From Gadus chalcogrammus (Eukaryota > Chordata > Actinopteri > Gadiformes > Gadidae), in assembly GCF_026213295.1 (NCBI RefSeq), contig NC_079413.1, positions 22,165,609-22,229,608 of the forward strand: DNA of 64,000 nt, read 5' to 3'. The notes under the pieces are model-generated. The model saw only the letters and a program-made list of their open reading frames with translations. It was not told where the DNA came from and made no database searches. The number at the start of each line of letters is the position of its first letter. Positions within the stretch are counted from its first letter, which is position 1. Made by a program: the position numbers and the translations under genes. Of this stretch, positions 1 through 46,196 are shown one piece after another.

Positions 1-1758
1 CCACTATAGATTATTCAACAAGTCTGTATCTCGCTGTACATCCTGGAATAAACCATCTATTCAACCCTCTAATCCAACCTGTCAAGCTGCTTTGATTTCG
101 ACTTCAAGAATTACTACTACGACTGAAAATACACAACGCAGAGTCTGTCCGAACAGTTTAGAAATAAGCTGAAATCTAACAATAAGCTACCCCCACATAG
201 CCTCTAGAAAGCAGAATCAAACACACAAGCTGTATTACCCTCACATAGCCACTAGGAAGCAGGACCTAACTGAAGGCTGCAATAGCTACTCCATCCACAG
301 AAGGCAGCACCTTTAGACAGGTGGGGAAGCCGAGGCTAATACGTCACATAGGCCACGCCTACTAGGTATTGATAGAGGTCCGGAAGCAAAGGGCAGAAAC
401 ATCCGGTAGTCCAGACTTGCGGGTTAGAGGTATTGGCCAGTTGGTTGTCGCTCGTGTGCTCAATACAATTTCCCTCCTTTTGCTTCATAGTTACCATACC
501 GAAAATGCTTTGACAAATAAAGTGAGTTAAAAGCAATCCGGATTGGACTACTTTCTTCAAAGAACGCAACATCACCATGAGACATTTTTACATAGCTATT
601 AACAAAAAAAAAAAGAAACCTCAAAAGTATTTTTAACTTTAACAGATTTTTCAATAAAGTATTGTTTCAGCTAAAACACACTGACAATACTGTCTAACGA
701 CACTTAAACGGAATACTGTGCCAGCTTATTAACACATTGGCATATATTTTACACGTGAAATTAACACAGCGCCAACACGCATTGTCAGGAAATGGCAGAC
801 ATTTTCTTACCACGTGCCTGCCCGTGTGATGCTAACAAGCATTTTGTCGGTTGAGGGGGGGACGACACGACATATTGTCTTGTTATAACAAGAAATTTAT
901 CGTGTTACATAAATTCTAAATACTTGTTCTAAAAAGTTATGGAGGAAAGATTGAAACAATCGTTTGACCTCCTGCCTCTGGGAGCATTCCCGGATGGCTT
1001 TGATAAGTCCCAGAAATTAACACAGGAGGTATGCTTCAAAATTCAAGTTAAATGGTTAGTATCTGAAATACATGCTTGTTTATAACGTCTTTCACATTAT
1101 TTTAAACCACTATTCACCCTATGTACACTGCAAGAATATGGGGAGCATATTTTGATGCTTGTTTATAACTTGTTTATAACTTTATTAAAGATAGCAGATT
1201 TATTAGCTGTTTTGTTTTTTCGTTGTTCCTACTTCCGTCACGATATGTAAATTTCCGTCACAGTAGGAGAAATTCCATCGACCTATTAAAGAGTGTTATT
1301 GGCTCTGCAGTGAGCAGCCACTCAATGGTCCGCCTATCAGAGTACGAGCCTGAGATTGGGCCGGTGAGCTGTCAACTGATAGGTCCTGCCTGAAATAGCT
1401 CCACCCATTTGTTGAACAACATATCTGTTAACATTTTTTTACCTAGTGAATATATTCTATGACTATTCTATTATAATGTAGCTTAGGATAAATATCTATA
1501 AAAAATATGTTATTCGATCAAATGGTAATCAATGGTAACTAGATGTATGCAACTTTCACATGGCTGTAAACTCAGAAACGTTTGAGTTAAACAGACTGCA
1601 CTTCCTCCCAGGGAACAGACACAGAATTACAACATCGGCACTTTATTTTGACAAAATTGTATTTTATTATTATTATTATAGTTATCATTATATTATATTA
1701 TTATTATCATATTATATTTGTTCACTTGTTATACATTTTCTCCCTTTTCTTTTTGCAG
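1..1758. other. 5' flank and intron sequence, no confident gene
   Basis: I see no confident gene here. An 80-codon minus-strand ORF at 336-578 matches nothing I know. On the plus strand, 939-1028 opens with ATG and reads 30 codons to a plausible GT donor (gag|gtatgc), but I cannot link it to a next exon. Two similar stretches near 190-275 (both containing 'cacatagcc') look like a degenerate direct repeat. The interval should contain the promoter and signal-peptide exon of the protease gene that follows, but no ATG plus hydrophobic stretch plus phase-1 donor stood out, so that exon may be further upstream. Confidence 0.5.
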
Positions 1759-11609
<9,851 letters not shown>

Positions 11610-11792
11610 CTACCCGTGACTTTATTTTACTCCTTTTGGTATTGTGCAAAGTGTATTTTGAAAAGAGCTATATCAATGAAATGTATTCTGAGTATACTAT
11701 TCAAAATCAAGTGAGGCAGAGAATGTGGGCTTTGTCTTTAGTCAGGGGCACTGCAGCAGCAGGCGTTCAAGAGAACATTGCTCCTTCTCTAA

Positions 11793-15719
<3,927 letters not shown>

Positions 15720-16096
15720 AGGCAGCGTGGCCTGGAAGGGCTCGACTCCGGTTTATTTTCATGTTCAAGTATGTGATCACACAGAAACGATCACACAGTT
15801 TTATATGTTATTCCTTTTGGGTTTTTTATGGACTGTTGGAGTCGGTGGAGTCTCAGCTTACACATGATACATGGTTTGCGTTGAGCATATTACATGGAAA
15901 AGATCTCTTTTGCTCTTAAATATGAAGGTGCCGAGTTATAAAATACACATCTCTTTTTGATAAGTGCTTCTTATTTTATTTGGGGTTCGTTTAGCTACCA
16001 ATGGTTAGGAGAGACTAAAGGTTGAGAATATAATTACACTGGTGGTGTGTTATATGACCCTAACACACCAAAAATGTTTGAAGTGTCAATGCAATC

Positions 16097-16102
16097 AATA
16101 AA
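16097..16102 (+). terminator. Polyadenylation signal AATAAA for protease unit 2
   Basis: A canonical AATAAA lies about 380 bp downstream of the unit 2 stop codon, at the end of AT-rich 3'-UTR-like sequence. No comparable signal follows the unit 1 stop before unit 2 begins. Confidence 0.6.
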
Positions 16103-16120
16103 GTATAAGGCAGACAACTT

Positions 16121-19380
<3,260 letters not shown>

Positions 19381-19470
19381 CGCCGGTAGGGGGCGCCGTA
19401 GTGCGCCATCTTATAGTTTTTTCATCCTAGGGAACGAGGAGAAGCAGAAGAAGAAGCGCATGCCGTTTCT
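19381..19470 (+). promoter_or_regulatory. Probable promoter and 5' UTR of the small Cys-rich membrane protein gene, with YY1-like site
   Basis: GCCATCTT at 19405-19412 is the reverse of the classical YY1 core AAGATGGC, set in a GC-rich 'gggggcgcc' context. About 50 bp later comes purine-rich 'gaggagaagcagaag', typical of a 5' UTR, with a short upstream ORF (ATG-CCG-TTT-CTA-TAG). The first coding exon starts about 500 bp downstream after an AG acceptor at 19925. This is a motif-based inference. Confidence 0.4.
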
Positions 19471-19955
19471 ATAGTAACTTAATTTGCACTGTAAACGCTG
19501 TTTAGCCAAGAAGCTAACGGGGTTGTTCATGATTATCGGGCTATATTTGGTCTGGCTATTGCACATATAAGCATGACTAAATTACACTACAGAGTCCTGG
19601 TAAGATAGAAACGTGATCATGTTTCAGTTTGTGATGCTGGGAACCAGGAGGCGAGGTAAGAAGAGTGGTTTGTAAACTAAAATAAATCAGAAATCTGCAT
19701 CTAATTTGGTTTCTTAGAAACCGAAAGTATATTCTTATGATACAATTCATCAGATTACGCCCTGGCTTGAACACAAGGTCAGTTAAACTATAGAAATCAC
19801 AAATGTATCAAGGAAAAAGATGTATTTATTTTCAGTTTCAATTATCTCACTGAGACGTGAACTTGTCATTATTGCTGTCCTGGTAAACATCTAAGATCTA
19901 ACTTCTAGCATATAATTTCATTCAGCTTCCTCCGGAGAAGTGAACCATTAAAGAC

Positions 19956-21918
<1,963 letters not shown>

Positions 21919-24055
21919 CGTCAAACACCTAAAGGGTCCCCTCTGGGCCGATGGACACGTGGTGCTGATGATCCACGGATGGAGGGTGTCCGAGCGCACA
22001 GCGGTTGAATGCTTTGTGATATACGGCACCAGGCTTTTGTCGGGACCACAGGGGCTGGTGTGTATCTAGACGTTCCACTCTTTCCAGCTCGGTTGGTGCA
22101 TTTGTTTGAAAAGAACAGACTCTCAGACACCACCGGACTGACTTTCACACAGACAGTGTTGTGTTTTGACGCAACAAAGGCACATGTAAATATATGTTCA
22201 CGTGAATGTCTGTATCCTTCTTTCATACCACTGTGTGCGAGTGATCTGCATTTGTACTCTACACCTGTGCTGCCTTCCCACGATTACAATTTTTGTTACT
22301 GTGTCAAATATAATCTTAATATTAGATATCACCGTTTGGTATTTTACTTTTTTATTAGAAAATTAACTCTACATGATTTGAGTTCCTTATTGCCTTTGCG
22401 CTATTTGCTATTCTTTTTTTTTTAATCTTTGATGTTCTTCATATCCATTAGGTACATAATGCTTATTTTATATAGATTTTAGTACAGTTATAAAGTCACT
22501 TGTTTAATGTACTATATATTGTTCTACTCTTAAGTAGAACAATATATTGTTTACTCTCATTCCTTGTGTGAGTGTTGGACATTTGTAGCGCTGCATAATG
22601 CTCTGTTGCCAACACAACTTTTCCAAAACAAAGGAGGGAGAGAGACAGTGAGAGAGAGAGAGACAGAGAGAGGGACGGAGAAAGAGAGACAGAGAGAGAG
22701 AAAAAATATTGATCAGAGGGTAGGCTTAGTGTTTGAAGGTGGGTAATGCTTGACCAGTCGTATGTGTTGTGTGACCCCGAGGGCTAAGTGGGAGAAAGAG
22801 AGAGAGCGAGAGAGCGAGAGAAGTCCATGATAGCCTGCTTGTAATGTTGACAAAGGTCCGCCTGACAAAGAAAACCGGTCCCCCAAGATAGCAGTATAGT
22901 CTTTCACCTATCTTAATATTCTATTGTAGCAATCTTCATGAATACTGTCTGTGCAATGGTGCAATCGCCAACGCTGCTGCAAGAGGAAACATATAACCGT
23001 AACACTGCTGTGTGGTGATTTGAGCGTGTTTGAAATGTTGCAAGATATATAAAGGCCTCTGGTGACACATTCATCCATTCAGCATTCTGCTTATCACACA
23101 GGCTTGCCTGCCTGCGTGTCTAAGTTATAGTGACTAGGAAAGCCAAGCTGTGTGGCCGTTCCTTCTAATGTCCCACCAGGACTTATCCCCTGGTGGGAGA
23201 CAGTCGACCACGTCAGGAGGCAGCATCAGTACATCCCATAAGGGGACCGCAGTGGAAACGTGTTACGTAACGCTGGCTGCCTCAAGGTCGAAAGCTACTG
23301 TGACTGATATCTGATTCAGCCGGAATGTGTCAGATAGGCCCGCTATTGTATGGGCCTATTACGATGCACAAATCCATTTGGGCATAGTAATAGGCCTAAT
23401 AGTAATAGGACCAATATATAGTAATAGGCCCAATTCTAATAGGACCAATATATAGTAAAATGCCTTATAATAATAGGCCCAATACTAATAGGACCAAAAT
23501 ATAGTAATAGGCCCATATATCGTTCACATAAAACGTCTTTTTGGTATTGCTCCTTATCCACCCTTCCCATAACGGTGACCGTGACACATAATCAGTGTTT
23601 CATTCAGTTGCATCACTTTGCGTATTCGACTGATTAATGCATCTGTAATGTACGATTTTCCTAGTTTTTTTTTTAATTCCATAGGCCTACGTCATCTGAT
23701 CGCTTTGCGTCGTGCCTCCAACTTGGTTATTTTCTTTGACGCAAGTCGTGCTGAGGTTCGGCCATTGGCGCTATCTGAACAGCACGTATTGAAAACACGC
23801 ATCGTGCATGTGATGTGCGAGCAGACACGTACAGAACCGCACAAACCATCCCTCCCTCTCCGCTCGGCAAGGGCGTCACCTGACGACACGCCCTGTGAGG
23901 AGGTCGGCCAACCGCTGTGAAGCTGAGCCCAGCACTCCCATCTCATTGGAGGACGCAGGACGTCACTCGCATCAGACACCGTTTTGATTGGCTGCTTGCC
24001 GCTGTGGCGAAGCCCCAAGCTCCCGCCCAGCCTCTTGATATTTTACGGGGCTGGA
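21919..24055. other. Intergenic between the Cys-rich gene and aldoa
   Basis: It begins with the presumed 3' UTR of the Cys-rich gene; I found no clear AATAAA. It contains a 15-bp-stem hairpin at 22514-22547, GA-rich patches near 22630-22710 and 22790-22830, and AT-rich tandem repeats at about 23340-23515. An 'atatataaagg' box at about 23046 could be a TATA element of an alternative aldoa promoter, but this is unproven. The ORF at 23618-23920 matches nothing I know. Confidence 0.45.
23340..23515. repeat. Degenerate tandem repeat, TAATAGGCCCAAT/TAATAGGACCAATATATAG units
   Basis: About four irregular units of roughly 40-45 bp alternate 'aataggccc' and 'aataggaccaatatatag' motifs upstream of aldoa. 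Confidence 0.6.
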
Positions 24056-24141
24056 CATCCTCTTCCTACATTGCCTGACATTGCCAGAGAGCTCAGCACT
24101 TCCTGATCTGTTTCCTCCTCAGCCATCGCACACAATATTTG
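24033..24141 (+). promoter_or_regulatory. aldoa: aldoa core promoter and non-coding exon 1
   Basis: A TATA-like 'gatatttta' at about 24037 is followed by a pyrimidine-rich leader that ends at a strong donor (TTTG|GTAAGT, exon end 24141). The coding start lies in the next exon, after the acceptor at 24841. A 5' UTR exon followed by a start-codon exon matches vertebrate aldolase gene structure. The transcription start is inferred at about 24060. Confidence 0.6.
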
Positions 24142-24738
24142 GTAAGTGTTTCTGGCAGCCATACACATTTACAACGACGAATATAATGTATAACTGTTGA
24201 TTATGCAGGTTTTATATAAGAATATATTGTGATCCCTATGGAAATGTATCGGTAAGACCTTGTCTCATTTTGAGCTCAAGTTGACGTGAGGGCCCGTTTT
24301 ATTGGTCACGTCCCAGCTCGACCCAAGGTCGTTCGGGTCTCTCCTACTGGTAATACTGTTGACGTCTGTCAACGGGCCGTCAAGAAGCATCGCATTGTCA
24401 GTGTTAACTATTGCTCCGTCAGTGTAGGGTCTGTTATATAACAAGCGACGAAATAGCTGCCATATTTTCTGTACAACCCTCATAGAGGCATATGGAACAC
24501 ATAGATACACATAGACAACTCGATTTGATTCATATTGTATTGTGGGTTGATGACGTCCTGAGTGGAACCGTAATTGGACCATCATCCAGCAACAGGCATA
24601 TAGATGGGAACCTATACCCACCTATATCCTTCGATATTATCACATGACCTCTACATAGATGGATGCACCGAATGCAACCAATGGCCCTTAGGCATCTTAC
24701 GGTTTGATTTTGTGAGACTGCATCACTCGCCGTCTGTC

Positions 24739-24788
<50 letters not shown>

Positions 24789-24848
24789 ATACCCTCACGC
24801 CACACCCCCCCCCCCTCCCACCCTCTCTTTTCTGTTCTCAGAGTCAAC

Positions 24849-31724
<6,876 letters not shown>

Positions 31725-32156
31725 ACGTCTCCCCGCCCCCCCCCCCCCCCCCCCCATCATCACCATGACTACGACGTCGTCCAGTGAGCCCAGATGTTTC
31801 CCAACCGGCCACCTGTTGCATCGCACACGGGCACATCAGATACCCCCCCCGCCCCCCACACAGACACACACACCCCCCCTCTCCAGGGTTTCTAACCACG
31901 GACTTTGTTAACGTCACTCACAGTTATTATTATTTTTTGTTCTGCTGTCACATGTCGTGCCGTGTCACTTTAGCCCCTGCCCCCCCCCACCCCATCTACT
32001 GTGCACTCAAAACACCCTCCATATGAGTATAAAAACCAGTCCCCCCCCGGCCCCCCTCACTCTTGCCAGGGATACGATCCTGCTGTATTAACGTTGTCCA
32101 GTGAGGTGTATGCGTCTCTTGACCCCTAGGTCTTGTGTGAGTATAAGAGCTATTTT

Positions 32157-32162
32157 AATAAA
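32157..32162 (+). terminator. aldoa: Polyadenylation signal AATAAA, aldoa
   Basis: AATAAA lies 433 bp after the aldoa stop codon. A second AATAAA follows at about 32283. The intervening 3' UTR holds several poly-C runs. Confidence 0.6.
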
Positions 32163-33294
32163 TCCTAAGTAGTCGTGCCATCTCTCCAATCTCCCAACAC
32201 CTGCTGGAGGAAGACCTAGGCTGGTTAATCCGAATTGTGTCGACGCTTATAACTAAAGTATATGCACTGGAAAAGAAAAACAAATAAAATATAACTGATA
32301 CTAATACATTTTTTGGATTCATTTTTTTCTTCAACTTTCTTAACAATGAGCTTACTAGTGTCACATATATGAATATGCACGCCATGAAGCTGACCTTGTT
32401 TAAATACACCAACTGTTGTTGCGGTGGACGGTACGCCACTTTTCTAATTACTTGACTTGTACAAAGATGAGTGAGCTTTGTGATCTTAGATATACCTCCT
32501 TTATTGTGGTCATTAGTCTAGGGTGCAGTAATGGTAGGTCGATTAATTGATCACGATTTGAAATACTATAATTAAGTTTTTATATTCAACAACATTTATC
32601 ATTCTTTAGTCAAGTCCTATTTAAAACAATACTTACGTGGTTCAAACCACATCATTTTAACAGTCGGTAAGCAGGTAGAGTCTCAACGGCCCCGTGTGGT
32701 GTACTAGTGAAATAGCAGCCTGCTCCTCAATGCGCCTCGTCGTCCCAATGCAAGGAAGCAGATGTCCACTCTGCCCCCTTGTGGTGTACTAGTGGAATAG
32801 CAGCCTGCTCCTCCTCAATGTGCTCCGTCGTCCAAATTCAAGGAAGCAGATTTTTTCATCATAATCTGAAGCTTGGAAATAAATTATGTACGTCATAACA
32901 AGGGTTAAGAAAATTAATTAAATGAAACGATATCTAGTAAATTAATGGTTTGATCAATGGCGTAAATTAATAATAGCGGAACGTTCGTGTTGAATGTGTT
33001 TTCAGAAGGACTTATTTTTGTGCAACACCGCAGGTTGAAACATGAAAATGCGAAGAGGATGTGAAACAAGACAAGTAGCCTATATTTTATTAGTGTCAGC
33101 TCAAATTTCTTTGTCATTCGTCTTTAACATAAACCTACCATTCGCTATGGATATCTTTGGCCATATGCAGTGAATATAATATTGGGAAAGTCAACATTGT
33201 CTAAGTGGCAGAGCTGTCAGCCGGTTTACCAGCTTAACCAGTTAACCAGCTGTTTATTTATCCTAAAATTACCAGTTTGTCTGTCTGGTAGATC
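32163..33294. other. Intergenic aldoa-cln3 with a duplicated 85-bp unit
   Basis: No coding sequence was recognised. An ~85-bp direct duplication starts at 32691 and 32776 ('ccgtgtggtgtactagtg' and 'cttgtggtgtactagtgg'), each copy ending near 'caaggaagcaga'. The cln3 promoter and 5' UTR must lie in the last few hundred bases; no TATA box is evident. Confidence 0.5.
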
Positions 33295-40992
<7,698 letters not shown>

Positions 40993-41006
40993 CAGAGCCC
41001 AGGAGC

Positions 41007-41070
41007 CACACCCAGCGGGGCCACACCCACAGGGGCCACACCCACAGGGGCCACACCCACAGGGGCCCCA
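41007..41070. repeat. cln3: 16-bp minisatellite in cln3 3' UTR
   Basis: Four units of about 16 bp with the core 'ggggccacacccaca' start 15 nt after the stop codon. It is GC-rich and likely unstable. Confidence 0.85.
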
Positions 41071-42924
41071 CTCAGAGCGACCAAAATGGTGGATCTCTCT
41101 AGCCAGCCCAACACTTCCTGCCAGGCACTGTCTTATAGCGCAGTCCGGTTTACTCCAGTCACTCCTTGGCTGTTTATTCTAGAAATGTATTTTAAAATGG
41201 GCCAGCACATCCAGCACATATCTTTCAAGGGTTGGTCAGTCCAAATTTCCAAAAAAAAACGGTTTTGAGCACGCGAGACTGAGCCTTGCTATCCCCGCTC
41301 ATCATTCGGTACATTCTGAACATGCACAGTGGCTATCACGGTACGAGGACGTGACCATGCATAACAGAGGTGCATCGTTTCACATCGCTAACGTGCAAAC
41401 CAAACGTGATACATTTCCTGAACTCGACTCTTATGCAAAGGTTTATGCAAACCTTTGCAATGGCTGCTAATGGAGATACGCACGGTTGTGAATGTGATAT
41501 ATACCCCTAGACTCTATCCACTTGATTATAAATATGTGGCCTACTGCAGAAGCCCACGTGTATATATAACGTATACTTTAGAATTTAAGGTATTTATATA
41601 TTTAATAGTGGTGTAGGTTTTGCGGCCTGTGATGTGCAGTTCAGATCCAGTAGGAGTTATGGACAGGGGGAGGAAACGGGTTCTCAAGACTCATTTAATG
41701 CATTACATTTTTATCTTGCGTATTATTATTTTCCAAAAACATTCCCTTTTTGTGATTTAGTTTTATTTATAAGAAGGTTCTTGTTCCGCGTAGCTAGCAA
41801 AGGTTGGACCAAATTGAACCGATGCCTCTCCTTGACTCGTCCACATAGATTGAGAATCTGTTGAAATCACACCAGACATTCGTGTACGTTATATCATTTT
41901 CATGAATATTGTTCTTAGAGGGTTGAAACCTGAAGTGAGCGCGTCAGGATTCGACCTGAAATTAAAGCAGCTGTCCACTAGACACTTTAGTTTTGTATTA
42001 TTATATTGTTTTACCCTTGATTCCTAAATTACTGGAACTTGGTTTGTAATTGCTCTACAATGGATTTTGTAGGGCAAAATGGTGAATCGTTGTTAAATTG
42101 TTAAATCAACACACTTTATTTGCAGCTGTAGTTGCAATGTGCAGATTGCTACTTAAACGATGTTAATGATATTAAACTGATATTAATTGGCCTCTGCCTA
42201 CGCTTCGGTGTTATAGACGCTGTGCTTTTCTGACTAAATGTTAAATCATATTTACAATGTCTTAGGTTTATTCAATAGGAAATGTTTCTCCAGGATTTTC
42301 CAGAGAGACAAGCTAAAAATAGGATTCAGAACTCCCAGAATGCTCTCTGGGAGTAGCTGAGAACTATCTCATTAATATTAATCAGTAATTGGTTGCCAGC
42401 TAAAGTGCACAACTTTTTTTGCATCGTCTTTTAAATCTTCACAAAATGTTGTTATTATGCCACATGTTGTTGCTATAACTGTTTTTACTTGACATAATAC
42501 AGCAAAAAGTGTCTAATATATCATGAAAATACAAATGATAATAAAAACGATTTAAATAGATTTGGAATTACATGTTATTTTCTGTGCAATTCAACAGTTG
42601 CTAAATATTTTTTTTGTTTATTGAAACTACACAAAAACAAAATATTTGACATTTTTATTCATACTGAAAATATCTGATCTTAAACCGAATTATTTGTAAA
42701 TGAATTTGGTAAAATTGTATATGATCACATATCAGAATTGTAGAACCAAATAATTATCCAAATCACATTTACCAACGTCTCTTCAATGTATTTTGCAATA
42801 TTCAAAGCAAAACGAACAGGACAAATATATTGATTTACACATTTAAAAAAAAACAATGCAAGCTATCCATTGTCCAGGGAGCACTCTGAAAGTGCGCGTA
42901 CTTGATTACATGAGCGCGCATTGC
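41071..42924. other. cln3 3' region and intergenic to ppp4c
   Basis: AT-rich with no gene seen. An ATTAAA-type signal at about 41960 could end cln3 transcripts. The ORF at 41634-41864 is not recognisable. Confidence 0.45.
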
Positions 42925-43118
42925 CGACACCGGAAGTAGTAGCCAAGTCGGCGGCGTTCAGCTGGAGTGGTGAACCGGGGAGGAAGCGCAAAGAAAAGGC
43001 CGACTTATGAAGAAAGACCAGCCGCATAACTCATCCATGGAATGAAATCAGAGGTCATTGTTTTTATAAATAGCCCCGCCAAAAGATCCATGCTATTTCT
43101 ACGCGAATTTTCGTAAAG
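42925..43118 (+). promoter_or_regulatory. ppp4c: ppp4c promoter with ETS-like site, and non-coding exon 1
   Basis: ACCGGAAGTAG at about 42929-42939 is a textbook ETS/GABP motif in a GC-rich, TATA-less setting, typical of housekeeping genes. A 5' UTR exon follows and ends at a donor (AAAG|GTACGG, end 43118). The next exon begins at 43578. Confidence 0.65.
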
Positions 43119-43759
43119 GTACGGTTATGTTTCGTTCACGACGTTTCTATATTAAATGCTAACTCCGGTTAGCCTCCTAGCTCGCCTCCTAAAACAGGCG
43201 GTGCTAAAGTTCCTAGCATACGAGAGCTAGTTAATTGGCACCCTTTTGGACTTGGGGGAACCCCAAAGGCACATATCTTGGTTCTGAAAACAACGGTAGT
43301 ACTGTGCGTGGTCTCGGATGGACCATTATGATAGCACACCGGTTTAAATAACGTGTTGGCTTAATTGTAGCCGCTATCAGTGACGTAAGCTAAAGTTTTA
43401 GCATGGGGTTTAGCTCCGCGAAGGGGCCTAGGGTCGCCTTGTTCTCCATACAGACTCTACCCCAATAAAGTTTATACCGCCATGTGTGTATACGTGTACT
43501 CTGAAATGTCCACCCTTCAAGATGTTTACACGGAATGTATATTTGTTGACTGGAGATTTGTTTTTCTTCCCTTACAGCTGACGTCTGAAAGTTAGCCTGT
43601 CCCCCAGTGCGCTGAGTCCGATCAGAAGCAGGGTGACAGCGTACTGTTTGCGCCACACACATCGCCCGTTGTGCTGCACCGTCTCATCTGAGTGCAGTCA
43701 AGGTGTGTGTGCGCAAGAGCACGCAACTTGTGTGAGCGGATCTCCCTATGTGTGTGACA

Positions 43760-45456
43760 ATGGGGGACATCAGTGACCTGGACCGACAGATAGATCAGCT
43801 ACGACGCTGTGAGCTGATAAAGGAGAATGAAGTCAAAGCACTGTGTGCCAAAGCAAGGTAATCACTACGAAATTACTTCTACGAAATGTGACTGCTAGAG
43901 AGATTGAAATGGGTTGAGGTCATGCTGCTTACCTAGAAATAAATCAATGGAGCAGTATGCTAGTGTTAAAAAAAACAAGCAGTGCTTTTCTAACATTGAT
44001 TTCAACAGGTCATGGACTCTTTAATGTGGCAAATGCATCAATCAATACAGCTTGCTCTTGCATGCGTGTTGCATAAGCCTTTTGTTTACCATAATCTCTG
44101 TTGGAAAATACTGAACATTTTGGAATCCTAGCCTAGGATGTAATCAATATAGAAAAATAAACCATTGAGTGATTTAAATGATGATATTCTGAATGTAGTG
44201 GTTGTATGACCTGGCTTTTGTCAAACTTCTCGATAGCGGACTTGTGGGACACTCTTTGGCTTTAATCTTTTGTATGGTTTTGTTTTCAGGGAGATCTTGG
44301 TGGAAGAAAGTAATGTCCAGCGAGTGGACTCGCCGGTCACCGTGAGTTACTATCCGACTTAACCAGGAACACAATTGGCCTGACATTTAAATTCAAGTGT
44401 TCAAACATTGACTGTTTAATGTTTGTTCATTATCTTGTTTTACAGGTATGTGGCGATATTCATGGGCAGTTTTATGACTTGAAAGAGTTATTTAGAGTAA
44501 GTACGCTCCCTTTAACCTCCTGTATTTAGTTCAAACCAAACATCTTTTAAAGGTTTAACTGGTATCATTTAAATGTATAAAAAACTAGTTCTGTCATATA
44601 TTTTGTTGAGTTGTGCACTTGCATCATCCCAAAGTTTGCAACAAAGTTCAAACCCAGAGAAATCAGTATTTTGATCCAGGAATGGTGCGTTTCCTTTGAT
44701 CGGCTGTCAATAGCGTCGTGCCCTTTTACCTCCTACCTCCTGGGGAAAACACGAGATCTGTAAACCAGTAGCTCCCTAGTTTATAGATGTATTTCAATAT
44801 TGATCTGCTACCACAACAAGTGGCCCATGACAGCCTGCTTGCATGGTAACGTTACAACACGCTCATAAGTTATTTTCCTATGATTTTGTGGAACACAATA
44901 ACGGCACTGGGCATCCCCGTGATTTGATTGGCCTCTTACTCATACAAAGCTCTGTGGGCAGTTGACTCATCTAATCTTGTGTTGGCAGGTTAACGTTAAG
45001 TATTTTCTCTGGCAGCGGAGGTGAACAGCTGATCCCTACTTTATGACCTCCTCAAACTACGTCTTTGTTATTGATTGCGAAACCACTAGTGGAAGAAATA
45101 ACGTCATACCTTTAAACTACTTGTTGGTGTTTAATGCACTATCAATGATTATACCACGATTATTGTTTTGGATATCTTAAGAAGAGATTTCACCTGATGA
45201 AGTGAACCCTAGGTTTGATTGTTATGCGAACTACGTTCATATGCGTTTGGCCTTGTTTCTCAAGGCTGAGGAATCAGCCAGTTGCTCACTGGCCCCACAC
45301 TAACTGTTAATCACCCTCCGTTGGCAGGTGGGCGGAGATGTTCCAGAGACAAACTATCTCTTCATGGGCGACTTTGTGGACCGAGGTTTCTACAGCGTGG
45401 AGACCTTCCTTCTGTTGCTCGCTCTGAAGGTACAGAGCTGTCTGATTCCATGCTTT

Positions 45457-45503
<47 letters not shown>

Positions 45504-46161
45504 TATACATTTCATTTATAGTGCCCTTTTCATCCGAAGATCTCAAAGGGCTACAGGTTAAAAGCAAAAATAGATATAAAAAGGGGGTTTAAAAACATCT
45601 ATGAGTGGGAGCTAAAGGTTTTTTTAAAAATAAATGTTTTAAGACAATCAGTGGATTGTGGTGCCCTCATACATCATTCATTTGCACCAGGGCATGTCAG
45701 TATTGACATTTAACACTTAATTCATTACATAGAAGTATATGGGAATGTCAATTAATGTATGCTATCGGACTAACAGAATTTGTCCTTTTCTATTTGGTGT
45801 TTAAAACCTTGCATTGATTGTTTCAGGCGTGTCTTAATCGTCGTTAAGACTGAGAGTAATTCAAACTGGCCATCGCCATAAGTCGACTCGATTAAATCAA
45901 GTCGGAGCCCAGCCTTGATTTGAAAGCTGTGCGGGGGGGAACATTTAGTTTGGCGTCCCTCTGATCCCCTGTAATCCCCCAGGTCAGGTACCCAGACCGG
46001 ATCACCCTGATCCGAGGGAACCACGAGTCACGGCAGATCACCCAGGTGTACGGCTTCTACGACGAGTGCCTCCGCAAGTACGGCTCGGTCACCGTGTGGC
46101 GGTACTGCACCGAGATCTTCGACTACCTCTCCCTCTCGGCCATCATCGATGGCAAGGTGAG

Positions 46162-46196
<35 letters not shown>

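Noticed and set aside
23340..23515. Spaced repeats resembling a CRISPR array
   Set aside because: Repeats are degenerate with no unique constant-length spacers, and the genome is vertebrate. It is an AT-rich tandem repeat.
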